Source: Acidobacteriota bacterium
Lineage (GTDB): Bacteria > Acidobacteriota > Blastocatellia > Pyrinomonadales > Pyrinomonadaceae
NCBI GenBank assembly: GCA_016700175.1
Contig: CP065003.1
Location: 3,234,001 to 3,298,000 of the forward strand
Direction of reading: 5' to 3'
Length of the DNA stretch: 64,000 bases
In this document: positions 25,718 to 33,980 of the stretch, piece by piece
How the letters are laid out: each line of letters begins with the position of its first letter
Numbering within the stretch: position 1 is the first letter of the stretch
The notes under the pieces: model-generated
What the model saw: only the letters and a program-made list of their open reading frames with translations
What the model was told of the DNA's origin: nothing
Databases searched by the model: none
Translations under genes and position numbers: made by a program

Positions 25718-27316
25718 CTATTCGCGGGCGCCGATCGATTCAAGATAGGCGACGACGTCCGAGTGTCCGCCCTTACGAGCCATGCCGAGCGCCGTTCTCC
25801 ATTCGGTCTCGCCCGTATTGTTCGACAGCTTCACTTCGAACCGGGCGTTTATGTCCGCTCCGCGCGCAACGAGCAGTTTCACAACGCCGAGCTTGCCGGA
25901 GCCGCTGGCTGAGATCAGCGCGTTTTCATCGTCCGGCACATAGAGATCGACGTTCGCTCCGCGGTTCAGGAGCAATTCGACGATCTTTACGTGTCCTTCG
26001 CGAGCCGCGGCGATCAGAGGGCTTCCGTCGCCTTCGACCGCCATATTTACGTCGGCACCCCGGTCGAGCAATAGAGTCACGGCATCCGTGTGACCGTTCC
26101 GGGAGGCGCCGATCAAGGGGCTCCCATCACCGTCAAGCTTGCAGTTAACGTCCGCTCCGGCGCCAAGCAGCTTTTCGATCTCGTCCGTGCTGCCCTCTTC
26201 GGCAGCTGCGAAGAGCGCGCGATCTAGCGGCGAATCCTTCTCAGCACTTCCATCGTTGAACGTAGAAGCTGTCGAGGTCACTGATTGAGCGACCGCGTGA
26301 AGAGGTCCGACCGAGAATACGAGCGCCGTTGCGATGACAACTGAAGCCGCCGCGGCAACAAGTCCCGCTCGTCCGCGCCTCTGTCCGGTGTCGAGCAACG
26401 CGGTCACGCGTCTCGAAAGGTCGCTTCTCGATGCCATGCTGAGAACCGGTCGTGTCCGCGCTTCGGAGAGCTGTTGCGACAGGGCCACCAGCTGATCCGC
26501 ATATTCGACATGCTCCGAGTTCTGGACCACAGCGTCATCGCATGCCCGCTCGGCTTCGAGGCAGAGCTTTCGCCAGGCCATCCAGACCAAGGGATGGAAC
26601 CAGTAGAAAGCGCAGACTGAGCGGGCAGCCAGCTGTGTGGCCCAATCACCGCGCCTGATGTGTTCGAGCTCGTGCACGATCGCGCGGCGAAGATCTGCCT
26701 CGGCCCATCCCCTTGCGTCGACCGGCATCATCACCACGGGTCGGAGCAGTCCATAAGTAACCGGCGAGCGTATGTCCTCGTGAAAAAGTACTTCGACCGG
26801 CCTTTGCAAACCGTTCTCGGAGGCGATGCTCGCGGTCAGATCCTTAGTTTTCTTGTGCGGCAGACCGTTCCGCCTGAGAGCGCGGACACGCCAGAGATCC
26901 AATGCCAGTGAACCGATCAGAAGAAGGCTTCCGACGACCCAAACACCGCGAAGCAGAGCGGCCGCCGAGATCGAGGACTCGCTTTGCGAAGCCGCGGCCT
27001 CGGTAATCGCGCCCGTGTCCTGTGTAGTCCCGGCCGGGGCTGACGCGGCTTCCGCGGTGCCGGAAGGAGCTTGTGCGGCGGTTTGGGCTGAAGGGATCTC
27101 GATACTGAAGTATGGAAAAGTAGCGACGATCATCGGCAGCGAGAGCAGGGAGAGCAGCGTGGTCGCCACGATCAAATGACGCGTTGAAGCCTTCGATCTA
27201 ATTGCCAGGGTTGCGATCGCCAGCCCGAGAACCAGCAAAAGAGTTGACTTTATCAGTATCGAAAGTTCGAACGACTGACTTACAAAAAGTGCTGTTTCCG
27301 AAATAAAATGATTCAT
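25718..27316 (-). CDS. BlaR1/MecR1-like M56 peptidase with C-terminal ankyrin repeats
   Basis: This 532-residue protein has N-terminal membrane helices (about 20-40, 45-68, 120-140) and the M56 zinc motif HELEH (215-219) with downstream EAERACDDAV ligand region (about 254-263). A further membrane helix lies near 311-333. In place of the penicillin-sensing domain of BlaR1, the C-terminal 170 residues contain four or five ankyrin repeats of the GSPLIGASRNGHTDAVTLLL type. BlaR1-like proteins sense outside signals and cleave the BlaI repressor. The start overlaps the repressor gene stop by ATGA, which supports coupled translation. The ankyrin domain would lie outside the cytoplasm if topology follows BlaR1. 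Confidence 0.9.
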   Translation of the reverse strand: MNHFISETALFVSQSFELSILIKSTLLLVLGLAIATLAIRSKASTRHLIVATTLLSLLSLPMIVATFPYFSIEIPSAQTAAQAPSGTAEAASAPAGTTQDTGAITEAAASQSESSISAAALLRGVWVVGSLLLIGSLALDLWRVRALRRNGLPHKKTKDLTASIASENGLQRPVEVLFHEDIRSPVTYGLLRPVVMMPVDARGWAEADLRRAIVHELEHIRRGDWATQLAARSVCAFYWFHPLVWMAWRKLCLEAERACDDAVVQNSEHVEYADQLVALSQQLSEARTRPVLSMASRSDLSRRVTALLDTGQRRGRAGLVAAAASVVIATALVFSVGPLHAVAQSVTSTASTFNDGSAEKDSPLDRALFAAAEEGSTDEIEKLLGAGADVNCKLDGDGSPLIGASRNGHTDAVTLLLDRGADVNMAVEGDGSPLIAAAREGHVKIVELLLNRGANVDLYVPDDENALISASGSGKLGVVKLLVARGADINARFEVKLSNNTGETEWRTALGMARKGGHSDVVAYLESIGARE

Positions 27317-27705
27317 TGTTCACTCCTTTCCTTGCGAACCGCGTCGATCTTCGCGCGAAGTTCATCGAGCTCTTCGTCAGTCCATTCTTCCTGTTTCAAC
27401 AACGCCGTCGCCGTATCTCCGGGGGAACCGCCAAAGAAGACCCTTACGATCTCGTCGAGGGCATTCCGCTGCGCTTTCTGTCGCGGGATCGTCGGGACGT
27501 AAACGTATTTGAGGCCTTCTTCGTGATGAAGAACGTAACCCTTCGACTCGAGCTTAACGAGCATAGCCCGCACGGCGGAATAGCTTGGCGGGTCAGTGAG
27601 CAGCTGGCGGACGTCCTCAACAGATGCGCGTTCTCCGATCGAATACAGGGCGTTCATTATCTCGCGCTCTCTGCGTGAAAGGTTCTCGATTGATGGCGGG
27701 CTCAT
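27313..27705 (-). CDS. BlaI/MecI/CopY-family repressor
   Basis: This 130-residue protein begins with the winged-helix domain (LSRREREIMNALYSIGERASVEDVRQLL, PSYSAVRAMLVKLESKGYVLH). The dimerisation helix follows, containing FFGGSPGDTATALL, the same G-S region seen in BlaI relatives. It binds palindromic TACA-N2-TGTA sites; one exact site and a related one lie directly upstream of its own start. The M56 peptidase gene follows with a 4-bp overlap, as in bla/mec systems. In this case no beta-lactamase gene lies next to it. Confidence 0.93.
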   Translation of the reverse strand: MSPPSIENLSRREREIMNALYSIGERASVEDVRQLLTDPPSYSAVRAMLVKLESKGYVLHHEEGLKYVYVPTIPRQKAQRNALDEIVRVFFGGSPGDTATALLKQEEWTDEELDELRAKIDAVRKERSEQ

Positions 27706-27723
27706 GATTTCTCCTTCTCGATG

Positions 27724-27764
27724 TGCTATGAAAGTAGCATAGTGCTACATTTGTAGCATGTCAA
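27724..27764 (-). promoter_or_regulatory. BlaI-type operators and promoter of the blaI-blaR1-like operon
   Basis: TGCTACATTTGTAGCA (27743-27758), a perfect palindrome with the TACA-N2-TGTA core, fills the spacer between -35 TTGACA (27759-27764) and -10 TATGCT (27736-27741). A related half-palindrome, TGCTATGAAAGTAGCA, lies at 27724-27739. Binding would block RNA polymerase. Bases 27765-28041 contain nothing else recognised. Confidence 0.85.
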
Positions 27765-28041
27765 GGAATTTCTCACTTCTGCCCGAACACTGAAGATACA
27801 TATGAGCTGAATCCGACAAAAAGAAGAATGCCGGAGACCTTCGGACACCTGTTGTCGGTTCCAGGGCGGTGCCTGAATATCTGATCTGATCAGGCCTGCG
27901 TTTTCGGATCGTGCGGCGACGGGTTCTTCGAGTTTGTCCGGCGGGAGATTTCGGGAAGACCGAGAAGTAGTGTCTGATCGGACAGAATCAATGCTTTTCA
28001 GCGATCACCACCAAACAGTAAGTCGTCGCAGGCGAGGTGGC

Positions 28042-28488
28042 TTACAAAGAAAGAATCCGCTCGCGACGATCTGGGTCATTCGCTAGCCGATGCACTAAGT
28101 GTAGGAAATCGAAATCTTCATAGGATACAAACGGGGTTGGATCTAAGGAAGGATCGACAACTAAACTCGGTTTCGGATAGGTCACTGTGATCCTCACCTC
28201 CCCGTCTCTTTCGATCGAAAACTCATGAATTGATTCTTTGACTGCGAAGCGTGTCTTTGTTTGTTCGTCGATCGGAATCCGCTCCTTGCCGTGTTGGAAA
28301 TACAGCCCATCAACTGTCCTGTAGAGCGAATAGATGTCGTCCTCAACTCTGGAGAAAAGACCATCGATCGGAAGTCCTTGTCGGAATCTCGGCATCCCGG
28401 ATTCGCGCCGAATGCTGATCTCTCCGGTCGGCACATCGAGGATCGCTGTCTCCATGGCAAGATCCTGGTTCTGTAGAATTACTTTCAT
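28042..28488 (-). CDS. Small protein of unknown function
   Basis: This 148-residue acidic, soluble-looking protein starts MKVILQNQDLAMETAILDVPTG. It alternates short strands and turns (EISIRRESGMPRF, FQHGKERIPID, EVRITVTYPKPSLVVDPSL) and ends with a helix (FLHLVHRLANDPDRRERILSL). An AGGAA sequence precedes the ATG by a few bases. I do not recognise a family. Its composition and codon pattern are protein-like, and no better frame overlaps. Confidence 0.65.
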   Translation of the reverse strand: MKVILQNQDLAMETAILDVPTGEISIRRESGMPRFRQGLPIDGLFSRVEDDIYSLYRTVDGLYFQHGKERIPIDEQTKTRFAVKESIHEFSIERDGEVRITVTYPKPSLVVDPSLDPTPFVSYEDFDFLHLVHRLANDPDRRERILSL

Positions 28489-28760
28489 GTTCCTGGGGTG
28501 AAGCCCCTGTCTCGTCTATTGACCTGGACACAATTCTCAGGGCCGGCTCGAAAGTCGCAACCGGGCATCGCGAACGGGATCACGAACGAGACTGAACGCC
28601 AATTGTACCCTGAAACGATCAACCGGCTCGCCTTGTCAATGCTTTCCGCGCAAGGCTTTGAATTGCGCGGCTTCCTGCCGGATCTCGGCTCAACGACTAA
28701 GCCGTTCTCAAACTGCCGAAACCCGAACTAAATGCAAGATACAAGAAGTTTTACAATTTC

Positions 28761-28790
28761 TTAACAAACATACAAGCGTGTATGTATATA
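28761..28790 (+). promoter_or_regulatory. AcrR-like operator and promoter of the DUF1579-S41-TetR operon
   Basis: ACATACA and TGTATGT are perfect inverted arms (28768-28774, 28779-28785) around AGCG. The site resembles the ACATAC...GTATGT box of AcrR. It lies between -35 TTAACA (28761-28766) and -10 TATATA (28785-28790). The ATG at 28800 follows the -10 box by only 9 bp, so the mRNA has almost no leader. The third gene codes an AcrR-like regulator. Confidence 0.75.
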
Positions 28791-28799
28791 GTGTGATCT

Positions 28800-29354
28800 A
28801 TGAAATACATACTTATGTTCATACTCGTCTGCGCCTTTGCCGGATTTATGAGTCCGGCGGAAGCCTACGCGATACGAAACGACAATCAGTCCGGCACCGA
28901 TCTTATGAAGAAGATGATCGGCGACTGGGATATCGAGGGGAGGATCTGGCAGGGCCCGAGTTCCGAATTCAGCAGCTTGAACGGCAAATCGTCGATCCGC
29001 CAGCACTATTCCGAAGGCCAGCTAAGGGAGGAATTCGTATTAGGGGGCCAATACAAGGGCGAGATCTTTATGAACTTCTCGGCCGCGCACAAGCGGTTCG
29101 AACTGTTCCAGATCGACGGCAACTCTTCACGGGCAAGCGCCCTGTTCCTGACAGGCGAGTTCGTTGACTCGCGCCTGAAATTCAAGGGAATGGACGGCTA
29201 TCCCCAGTGGGGGATAGGACCCAGCCTCGATATCAGATGGGAATATGTTTTCTTTGAGGATGGGACCTATAAGCACGAGATCTACCTGAAGGATCCGAAG
29301 GGCGACTATTTTCTGCAGTCCGACTACCACTATAGGAAGGCCGGGAAGAAATAG
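28800..29354 (+). CDS. Exported DUF1579-like protein
   Basis: This 184-residue protein has a signal peptide (about 1-22, EAYA). The body is a lipocalin-like beta-barrel of the DUF1579 type: LMKKMIGDWDIEGRIWQG, IRQHYSEGQLREEF, FELFQIDGNSSRA and a run of strands to the end. Members are widespread, exported and uncharacterised. The gene starts almost at the transcription start and lacks an RBS. It heads a probable operon with the S41 peptidase (42 bp further) and the TetR regulator. Confidence 0.8.
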   Translation: MKYILMFILVCAFAGFMSPAEAYAIRNDNQSGTDLMKKMIGDWDIEGRIWQGPSSEFSSLNGKSSIRQHYSEGQLREEFVLGGQYKGEIFMNFSAAHKRFELFQIDGNSSRASALFLTGEFVDSRLKFKGMDGYPQWGIGPSLDIRWEYVFFEDGTYKHEIYLKDPKGDYFLQSDYHYRKAGKK

Positions 29355-29396
29355 TTTTTGCTTCCGGGAGGAAGCAGAGACACAAGGAGAAACGCA

Positions 29397-30569
29397 ATGC
29401 GATCAATTGATTTGAAAGTCCTGAAACTGGCGCACGCAGGCATATTGCCGAGCCGGAGCCGGACCGCAATACACATACAAGTACTTATTCTGCTCGCGAT
29501 GATGGTCTTTCTAAGCACCGAAGCGAGTGCCCAGGGAATGATGGCCGGAATGCCGACGAAGGAAGAGGCCGAGGCGGTGAAGATCTCGGAAGATCAGAAG
29601 CGGGCGGTCATCGACAAGTTAAAGGAAAGCATTCTGGAAGGGTACATCCTCCGGGACAAAGCAAAGGGAGTGGCAGATCAGATCGGGGAAAAGTTCTCGT
29701 CCGGCGCATACAAGGAAACCGGCGACGCCTATTCGTTCTGCAGAGCCTTGACGATGGACCTGCGGGCCATTACAAATGACCCCCATTTCAATGTGCTGTA
29801 TCATCCTCTTCTGTTTCAAAGGCTGGAACAGATGGCGACTGCCGCTTCCGCCGACGCCGCCGGCCCGGGCGGAAGCCAAAGAGGTCCCGCCCCGCAGCCT
29901 CCTCCGAGCACCGACAGCAAGAAGAACTTCTTCTTCAGAAAGCTGGAGGTTCTCGAAGGGAACGTGGGCTACCTTAAGCTCGAACTGATCCCGCAGATCA
30001 ACGAGGCGAAGCCGACGCTCGATTCGGCGATGGGGTTCCTCGGGAACACGGACGCGATGATCATCGACCTGCGCGACAATCCCGGAGGCTTTGGGGGTTT
30101 CATCTCGTATTTTATGAGCTACTTCTTCCCCGCGGAAAAGATGCTCTTGTTCAGGAGGGACCTCAGCATAGGCGACCCGCAGGTGTTCTACGTCGAGAAC
30201 GATCTTCCGAACAAGCGGCTCGACAAGGTCCCGGTCTACATTCTGATCAATCAGAGAACCGGGTCAGCGGCGACCAACTTCACGTACACGATGCAAAAGC
30301 ATGGCCGCGCGACCGTGGTCGGCCAGACGACCGGAGCCGGAAGGCTGGGCGCCCATTCCGCCGGACCTTTCACGCTTGCTGACGGCTTTGTCTCCACGAT
30401 CCCGATCGGCCGCGTGGTCCACCCGAAGACGAATTCCAACTGGAACACCACCGGCGTGGTTCCGGACCTTCCAACGGAAGGAGATGCGAAAGAAGAGGCG
30501 CACAAGGCTGCGTTGGAGAAGCTGGGAGTGAAAAAGGCTTCGGAAACCGGAAAACCGGATTCCCGATGA
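29397..30569 (+). CDS. Exported S41 peptidase, IRBP-like
   Basis: This 390-residue protein has an internal hydrophobic signal segment (about 25-45, ending TEASAQ). A helical N-terminal domain typical of IRBP-like S41 proteins follows (SEDQKRAVIDKLKESILEGYILRDKAKGVADQI). The peptidase core has MIIDLRDNPGGFGG and INQRTGSAATNF; serine in GSAA is the likely nucleophile. A proline-rich insert (about 160-178) separates the two. Function: periplasmic proteolysis of unknown targets. An AAGGAG ribosome-binding site precedes the ATG at 29397. Confidence 0.88.
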   Translation: MRSIDLKVLKLAHAGILPSRSRTAIHIQVLILLAMMVFLSTEASAQGMMAGMPTKEEAEAVKISEDQKRAVIDKLKESILEGYILRDKAKGVADQIGEKFSSGAYKETGDAYSFCRALTMDLRAITNDPHFNVLYHPLLFQRLEQMATAASADAAGPGGSQRGPAPQPPPSTDSKKNFFFRKLEVLEGNVGYLKLELIPQINEAKPTLDSAMGFLGNTDAMIIDLRDNPGGFGGFISYFMSYFFPAEKMLLFRRDLSIGDPQVFYVENDLPNKRLDKVPVYILINQRTGSAATNFTYTMQKHGRATVVGQTTGAGRLGAHSAGPFTLADGFVSTIPIGRVVHPKTNSNWNTTGVVPDLPTEGDAKEEAHKAALEKLGVKKASETGKPDSR

Positions 30570-30609
30570 TCTGAAAACAAGCCGGTCACCAAATCCGGCG
30601 AGGACCGAT

Positions 30610-31212
30610 TTGAGACGAACAAAAGAACAGGCGATCGAAACAAGGGAGAAGCTTTTGGACGCAGCGCTGGATGTCTTTCTCGCCAAGGGATATTCGGCGG
30701 CCACGCTGCAGGACATCGCGGATTTCGCGAACCTCACGCGTGGCGCGGTCTACTGGCATTTCAAGGGGAAAGAGGATATCTACCGCGAGCTCTATGAACG
30801 CGTCCACAGGCTGGACATGGCCGTGTTCGATGGGGTCGCGGACCTCGATCTGGCGCCGTTCGAAAAGCTAAGGGAGCTTGTGCACGCGATCGTCAGGAAT
30901 ATATACCTCAACGAGCGGTACAGCGACTATCTGGAGCTCACGACGTTCAAGATCGAGTATTCCGAATTCGAGGCGATAAACCGGGAAAAGACAGATACTT
31001 ACGGCTACGCGGTGGCCGTGATGGAGTCTCTCGCCCAAGGGGCGATCGAAGAGGGGGTCATCGCCGACAAGGTCCCTCCAGCACAAGTCGCGAAGACCCT
31101 CCTTCTTTTTATCATCGGAGTCTGCCGCCTGAAGTTCACCGCCCCTGACCTTTATGCGACGGCCGACGACACGCTTGCCATTGTGGACAACTACCTGGAT
31201 TCGCTTACCTAG
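30610..31212 (+). CDS. AcrR-like TetR-family repressor
   Basis: This 200-residue protein begins RRTKEQAIETREKLLDAALDVF, then TLQDIADFANLTRGAVYWHF, a close match to the DNA-binding domain of AcrR/TtgR regulators of drug efflux. The rest is the all-helical ligand domain (TetR_C_2-like). It starts with TTG at 30610, with GAGGA about 7 nt upstream. It lies 40 bp after the S41 gene and probably represses the operon through the palindrome at 28768-28785. No efflux pump is near, so the regulon differs from that of acrAB. Confidence 0.92.
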   Translation: MRRTKEQAIETREKLLDAALDVFLAKGYSAATLQDIADFANLTRGAVYWHFKGKEDIYRELYERVHRLDMAVFDGVADLDLAPFEKLRELVHAIVRNIYLNERYSDYLELTTFKIEYSEFEAINREKTDTYGYAVAVMESLAQGAIEEGVIADKVPPAQVAKTLLLFIIGVCRLKFTAPDLYATADDTLAIVDNYLDSLT

Positions 31213-31332
31213 CTACGCCCACTCGTCGCAAATTCTCTCAGGCGAAACATAGCCGGATCGATGCGCCTCGCGAATCGTGACGACGGTCACGTCTTGCCCC
31301 TCCGGCGAGGAGTAAAATTACTTTATCTAATT

Positions 31333-31344
31333 AAGATCGATCTT
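31333..31344. promoter_or_regulatory. 12-bp palindrome in the katG leader
   Basis: AAGATCGATCTT is a perfect palindrome, 24 bp before the katG start and next to an A/T-rich stretch (AATTACTTTATCTAATTAAG). It could be an operator for a peroxide or iron regulator, but it does not match a PerR, Fur or OxyR site clearly. Confidence 0.4.
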
Positions 31345-31367
31345 ACTTTCTCCAAGGGGGCAAACCG

Positions 31368-33593
31368 ATGTTGCAACGAACAAAATACCTTTTCACCGCG
31401 CTAGCGGTGATCCTATCAACATTGCTAATTTCACTGACTTCTTTTGCACAGGGCGATCCGAAGGATAACAGGTTCTGGTGGCCGGACCAGCTCGACCTTA
31501 CACAGCTCCGTCAGCACTCGAGAGAATCCGATCCTTCAGACAAGAACTTCGATTACGCCGAAGAGTTCAAGACCCTGGATCTCAAGGCAGTGAAAGGCGA
31601 CATTAAGAAGGTTCTTCGGACCTCACAGGAATGGTGGCCTGCCGACTACGGGCACTACGGCCCGTTCATCATCCGCATGGCGTGGCACAGCGCGGGAACA
31701 TACCGCGCCAACGACGGCCGCGGAGGAGCAGGCGGAGGCCAGCAGAGATTCGAACCGCTGAACAGCTGGCCCGACAACGCGAACCTCGACAAAGCGCGAA
31801 GGCTTTTGTGGCCAGTTAAGCAGAAATACGGCCGCAAGATCTCGTGGGCGGACCTTATGATCCTCGCCGGCAACGTCGCGCTCGAGGATATGGGCTTCAA
31901 GACCTTCGGATTCGCAGGCGGACGTGAGGACGACTGGGAGGCCGACCTCGTTTACTGGGGCCCTGAGAAGAAAATGCTCGGAGGCGACGAACGATACACA
32001 GGCGACAGGAATCTCGAGAATCCTCTCGCGGCTGTTCAGATGGGACTCATCTACGTGAATCCGGAAGGCCCGAACGGCAATCCGGACCCGGTCGCCGCGG
32101 CTAAGGACATACGCGACACCTTCGGTCGGATGGGAATGAACGATGAAGAGACCGTGGCGCTGATCGCAGGCGGACACACGTTGGGAAAGGTCCACGGTGC
32201 GCATAGGGTCGACGGATGCGTCGGACCTGAACCCGCAGCTGCCGGAACCGAAGAACAGGGATTCGGCTGGACCAACAAGTGCGGCAAAGGCAACGCCGAG
32301 GACACGGTCACGAGCGGGCTCGAAGGCGCCTGGACCTCGACGCCCGTCAAGTGGAGCATGGAATATCTGCAGAACCTGTTCAATTTCAACTGGGTGAAGA
32401 CCAAGAGCCCGGCAGGCGCGGTGCAGTGGGTCCCCGATGACCCTTCGGTCGCTAGGATGGTCCCCGATGCACACGTGAAAGATCTCAGGCATCCGCCGAT
32501 GATGCTAACCACGGACCTTTCGCTGAGGTTCGATCCGGAATACGCGAAGATCTCCAAGCGGTTCATGGAGAACCAGGAGGAATTCGAAGGCGCGTTCGCG
32601 CGCGCCTGGTTCAAGCTGACGCATCGCGACATGGGTCCAAGGGCACGCTATGTCGGCACGGAAGTTCCGGCCGAAGTGCTGATCTGGCAGGACCCGGTCC
32701 CTGCGGTCAATCACAAGTTGGTCGTCGACGGTGATATCGCGAACCTGAAGTCGAAGATCCTTAACTCGGGTCTGACCGTGCAGGAACTGATCAAGGCCGC
32801 GTGGGCATCGGCATCGACCTATCGCGGGACGGACATGCGCGGGGGTGCGAATGGCGCGCGCATCCGCCTCGCACCTCAAAAAGACTGGAAGGTCAACGAT
32901 CCGGCGGAACTGAACAAGGTGCTCAGGAAACTCGAAGGGATCCAAAAAGAGTTCAACGCTTCGAAGACGGACGGTACCAAAGTTTCGCTGGCCGATCTAA
33001 TCGTTCTTGGCGGAAACGCCGCGGTCGAACAGGCGGCAGAGAACGCGGGACACGATGTAGTGGTCCCATTCGTTCCGGGCCGCGCAGACGCTTCGCAGGC
33101 ACAGACGGACGTCAATTCGTTCGCATTGCTCGAGCCTATGGCGGACGGATTCAGGAACTATTACGGCAAGGGCAGCAGGATGTCGCCGGCGGAGATGCTG
33201 GTCGACAAGGCTAGCCTTCTCGAACTGACGGTTCCGGAAATGACGGTCCTTGTCGGAGGAATGCGCGCGATCGGCGCGAACACGGGCGGCACGGACTACG
33301 GAGTCTTCACTGCCAGGCCCGGCGCGCTGACAAATGATTTCTTCGTCAATCTTCTCGATATGTCGACAAAGTGGTCGAAGTCGCGAACGGAAGGGGTCTA
33401 CCAGGGCCTCGACCGGAAGACCGGAAAACTAAAATGGAAGGCGACGCCGGTCGACCTTGTGTTCGGTTCGAACTCTGAATTGCGCGCGGTCGCGGAGTAC
33501 TACGCCGCCGACGACGCGAAACAGAAGTTCGTCGATGACTTCGTGAAGGCGTGGAACAAAGTGATGAACGCGGACCGCTTCGATCTTCGTTGA
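31368..33593 (+). CDS. katG: Catalase-peroxidase, exported form
   Basis: This 741-residue protein has full family length with two homologous halves. The distal haem site RMAWHSAGTY holds Arg, Trp and His; the Tyr of the Met-Tyr-Trp adduct lies in GLIYVNPEGP and the Met in RMGMNDEE; the proximal His is in GGHTLGKVHGAHR. Unusually, the protein begins with a signal peptide (MLQRTKYLFTALAVILSTLLISLTSFAQ), so it works in the periplasm, as KatP of E. coli O157 does. It degrades hydrogen peroxide and oxidises donors. An AAGGGGG ribosome-binding site is present. The preceding TetR operon is separated by 155 bp. Confidence 0.95.
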   Translation: MLQRTKYLFTALAVILSTLLISLTSFAQGDPKDNRFWWPDQLDLTQLRQHSRESDPSDKNFDYAEEFKTLDLKAVKGDIKKVLRTSQEWWPADYGHYGPFIIRMAWHSAGTYRANDGRGGAGGGQQRFEPLNSWPDNANLDKARRLLWPVKQKYGRKISWADLMILAGNVALEDMGFKTFGFAGGREDDWEADLVYWGPEKKMLGGDERYTGDRNLENPLAAVQMGLIYVNPEGPNGNPDPVAAAKDIRDTFGRMGMNDEETVALIAGGHTLGKVHGAHRVDGCVGPEPAAAGTEEQGFGWTNKCGKGNAEDTVTSGLEGAWTSTPVKWSMEYLQNLFNFNWVKTKSPAGAVQWVPDDPSVARMVPDAHVKDLRHPPMMLTTDLSLRFDPEYAKISKRFMENQEEFEGAFARAWFKLTHRDMGPRARYVGTEVPAEVLIWQDPVPAVNHKLVVDGDIANLKSKILNSGLTVQELIKAAWASASTYRGTDMRGGANGARIRLAPQKDWKVNDPAELNKVLRKLEGIQKEFNASKTDGTKVSLADLIVLGGNAAVEQAAENAGHDVVVPFVPGRADASQAQTDVNSFALLEPMADGFRNYYGKGSRMSPAEMLVDKASLLELTVPEMTVLVGGMRAIGANTGGTDYGVFTARPGALTNDFFVNLLDMSTKWSKSRTEGVYQGLDRKTGKLKWKATPVDLVFGSNSELRAVAEYYAADDAKQKFVDDFVKAWNKVMNADRFDLR

Positions 33594-33763
33594 TCGTCGG
33601 GTGGGTGTGTTCAATACCGCTGGAGGCGGCCGCAGGAAATGGCGGCCGCGTCACATTGTGCTATCGAGGCTGGCCTTCCGGGGTTTCAGTTGGAGGCTGT
33701 CTGAGAATCAAGGGCCGGGAATTCTCCAATCATATTTGAGCTCACAATGTCGAGAAAATGACC

Positions 33764-33965
33764 ATCAGTTGCCCCTCGCTTTAGCGGGGGGCCGATAGGG
33801 ACAATAGATTATCTCGCCGGCTTTAGCCGGCTTTGTCGGGGCTGAAGTCCTTGTGTTGTTTTGGTCGCCGTTATCCCCCCGCTGAAACGGGGGGCAACTA
33901 ATGGGCTGAAGTCCTTGTGTTGTTTTGGTCGCCGTTGTCCCCCCGTTGAAACGGGGGGCAACTTA
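33764..33965. repeat. Family B element with a duplicated right arm
   Basis: A complete copy (33764-33903) has left arm ATCAGTTGCCCCTCGC, hairpin GCCGGCTTTAGCCGGC, GGGGCTGAAGTCC and right arm CCCCCCGCTGAAACGGGG. It is followed by a second, nearly identical right unit of about 62 bp (33904-33965, GTTGTTTTGGTCGCCGTT and arm). Bases 33594-33763 hold an isolated GGAGGCTGTCTGAG scrap related to the ends at 5331. Confidence 0.75.
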
Positions 33966-33980
33966 GAAGCAGTAAATAGC

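Noticed and set aside
31225..31320. Glycine-riboswitch-like string CTCTCAGGCGAAAC
   Set aside because: Only the last few conserved bases are present; the partner stems are missing and the downstream gene is a catalase-peroxidase.
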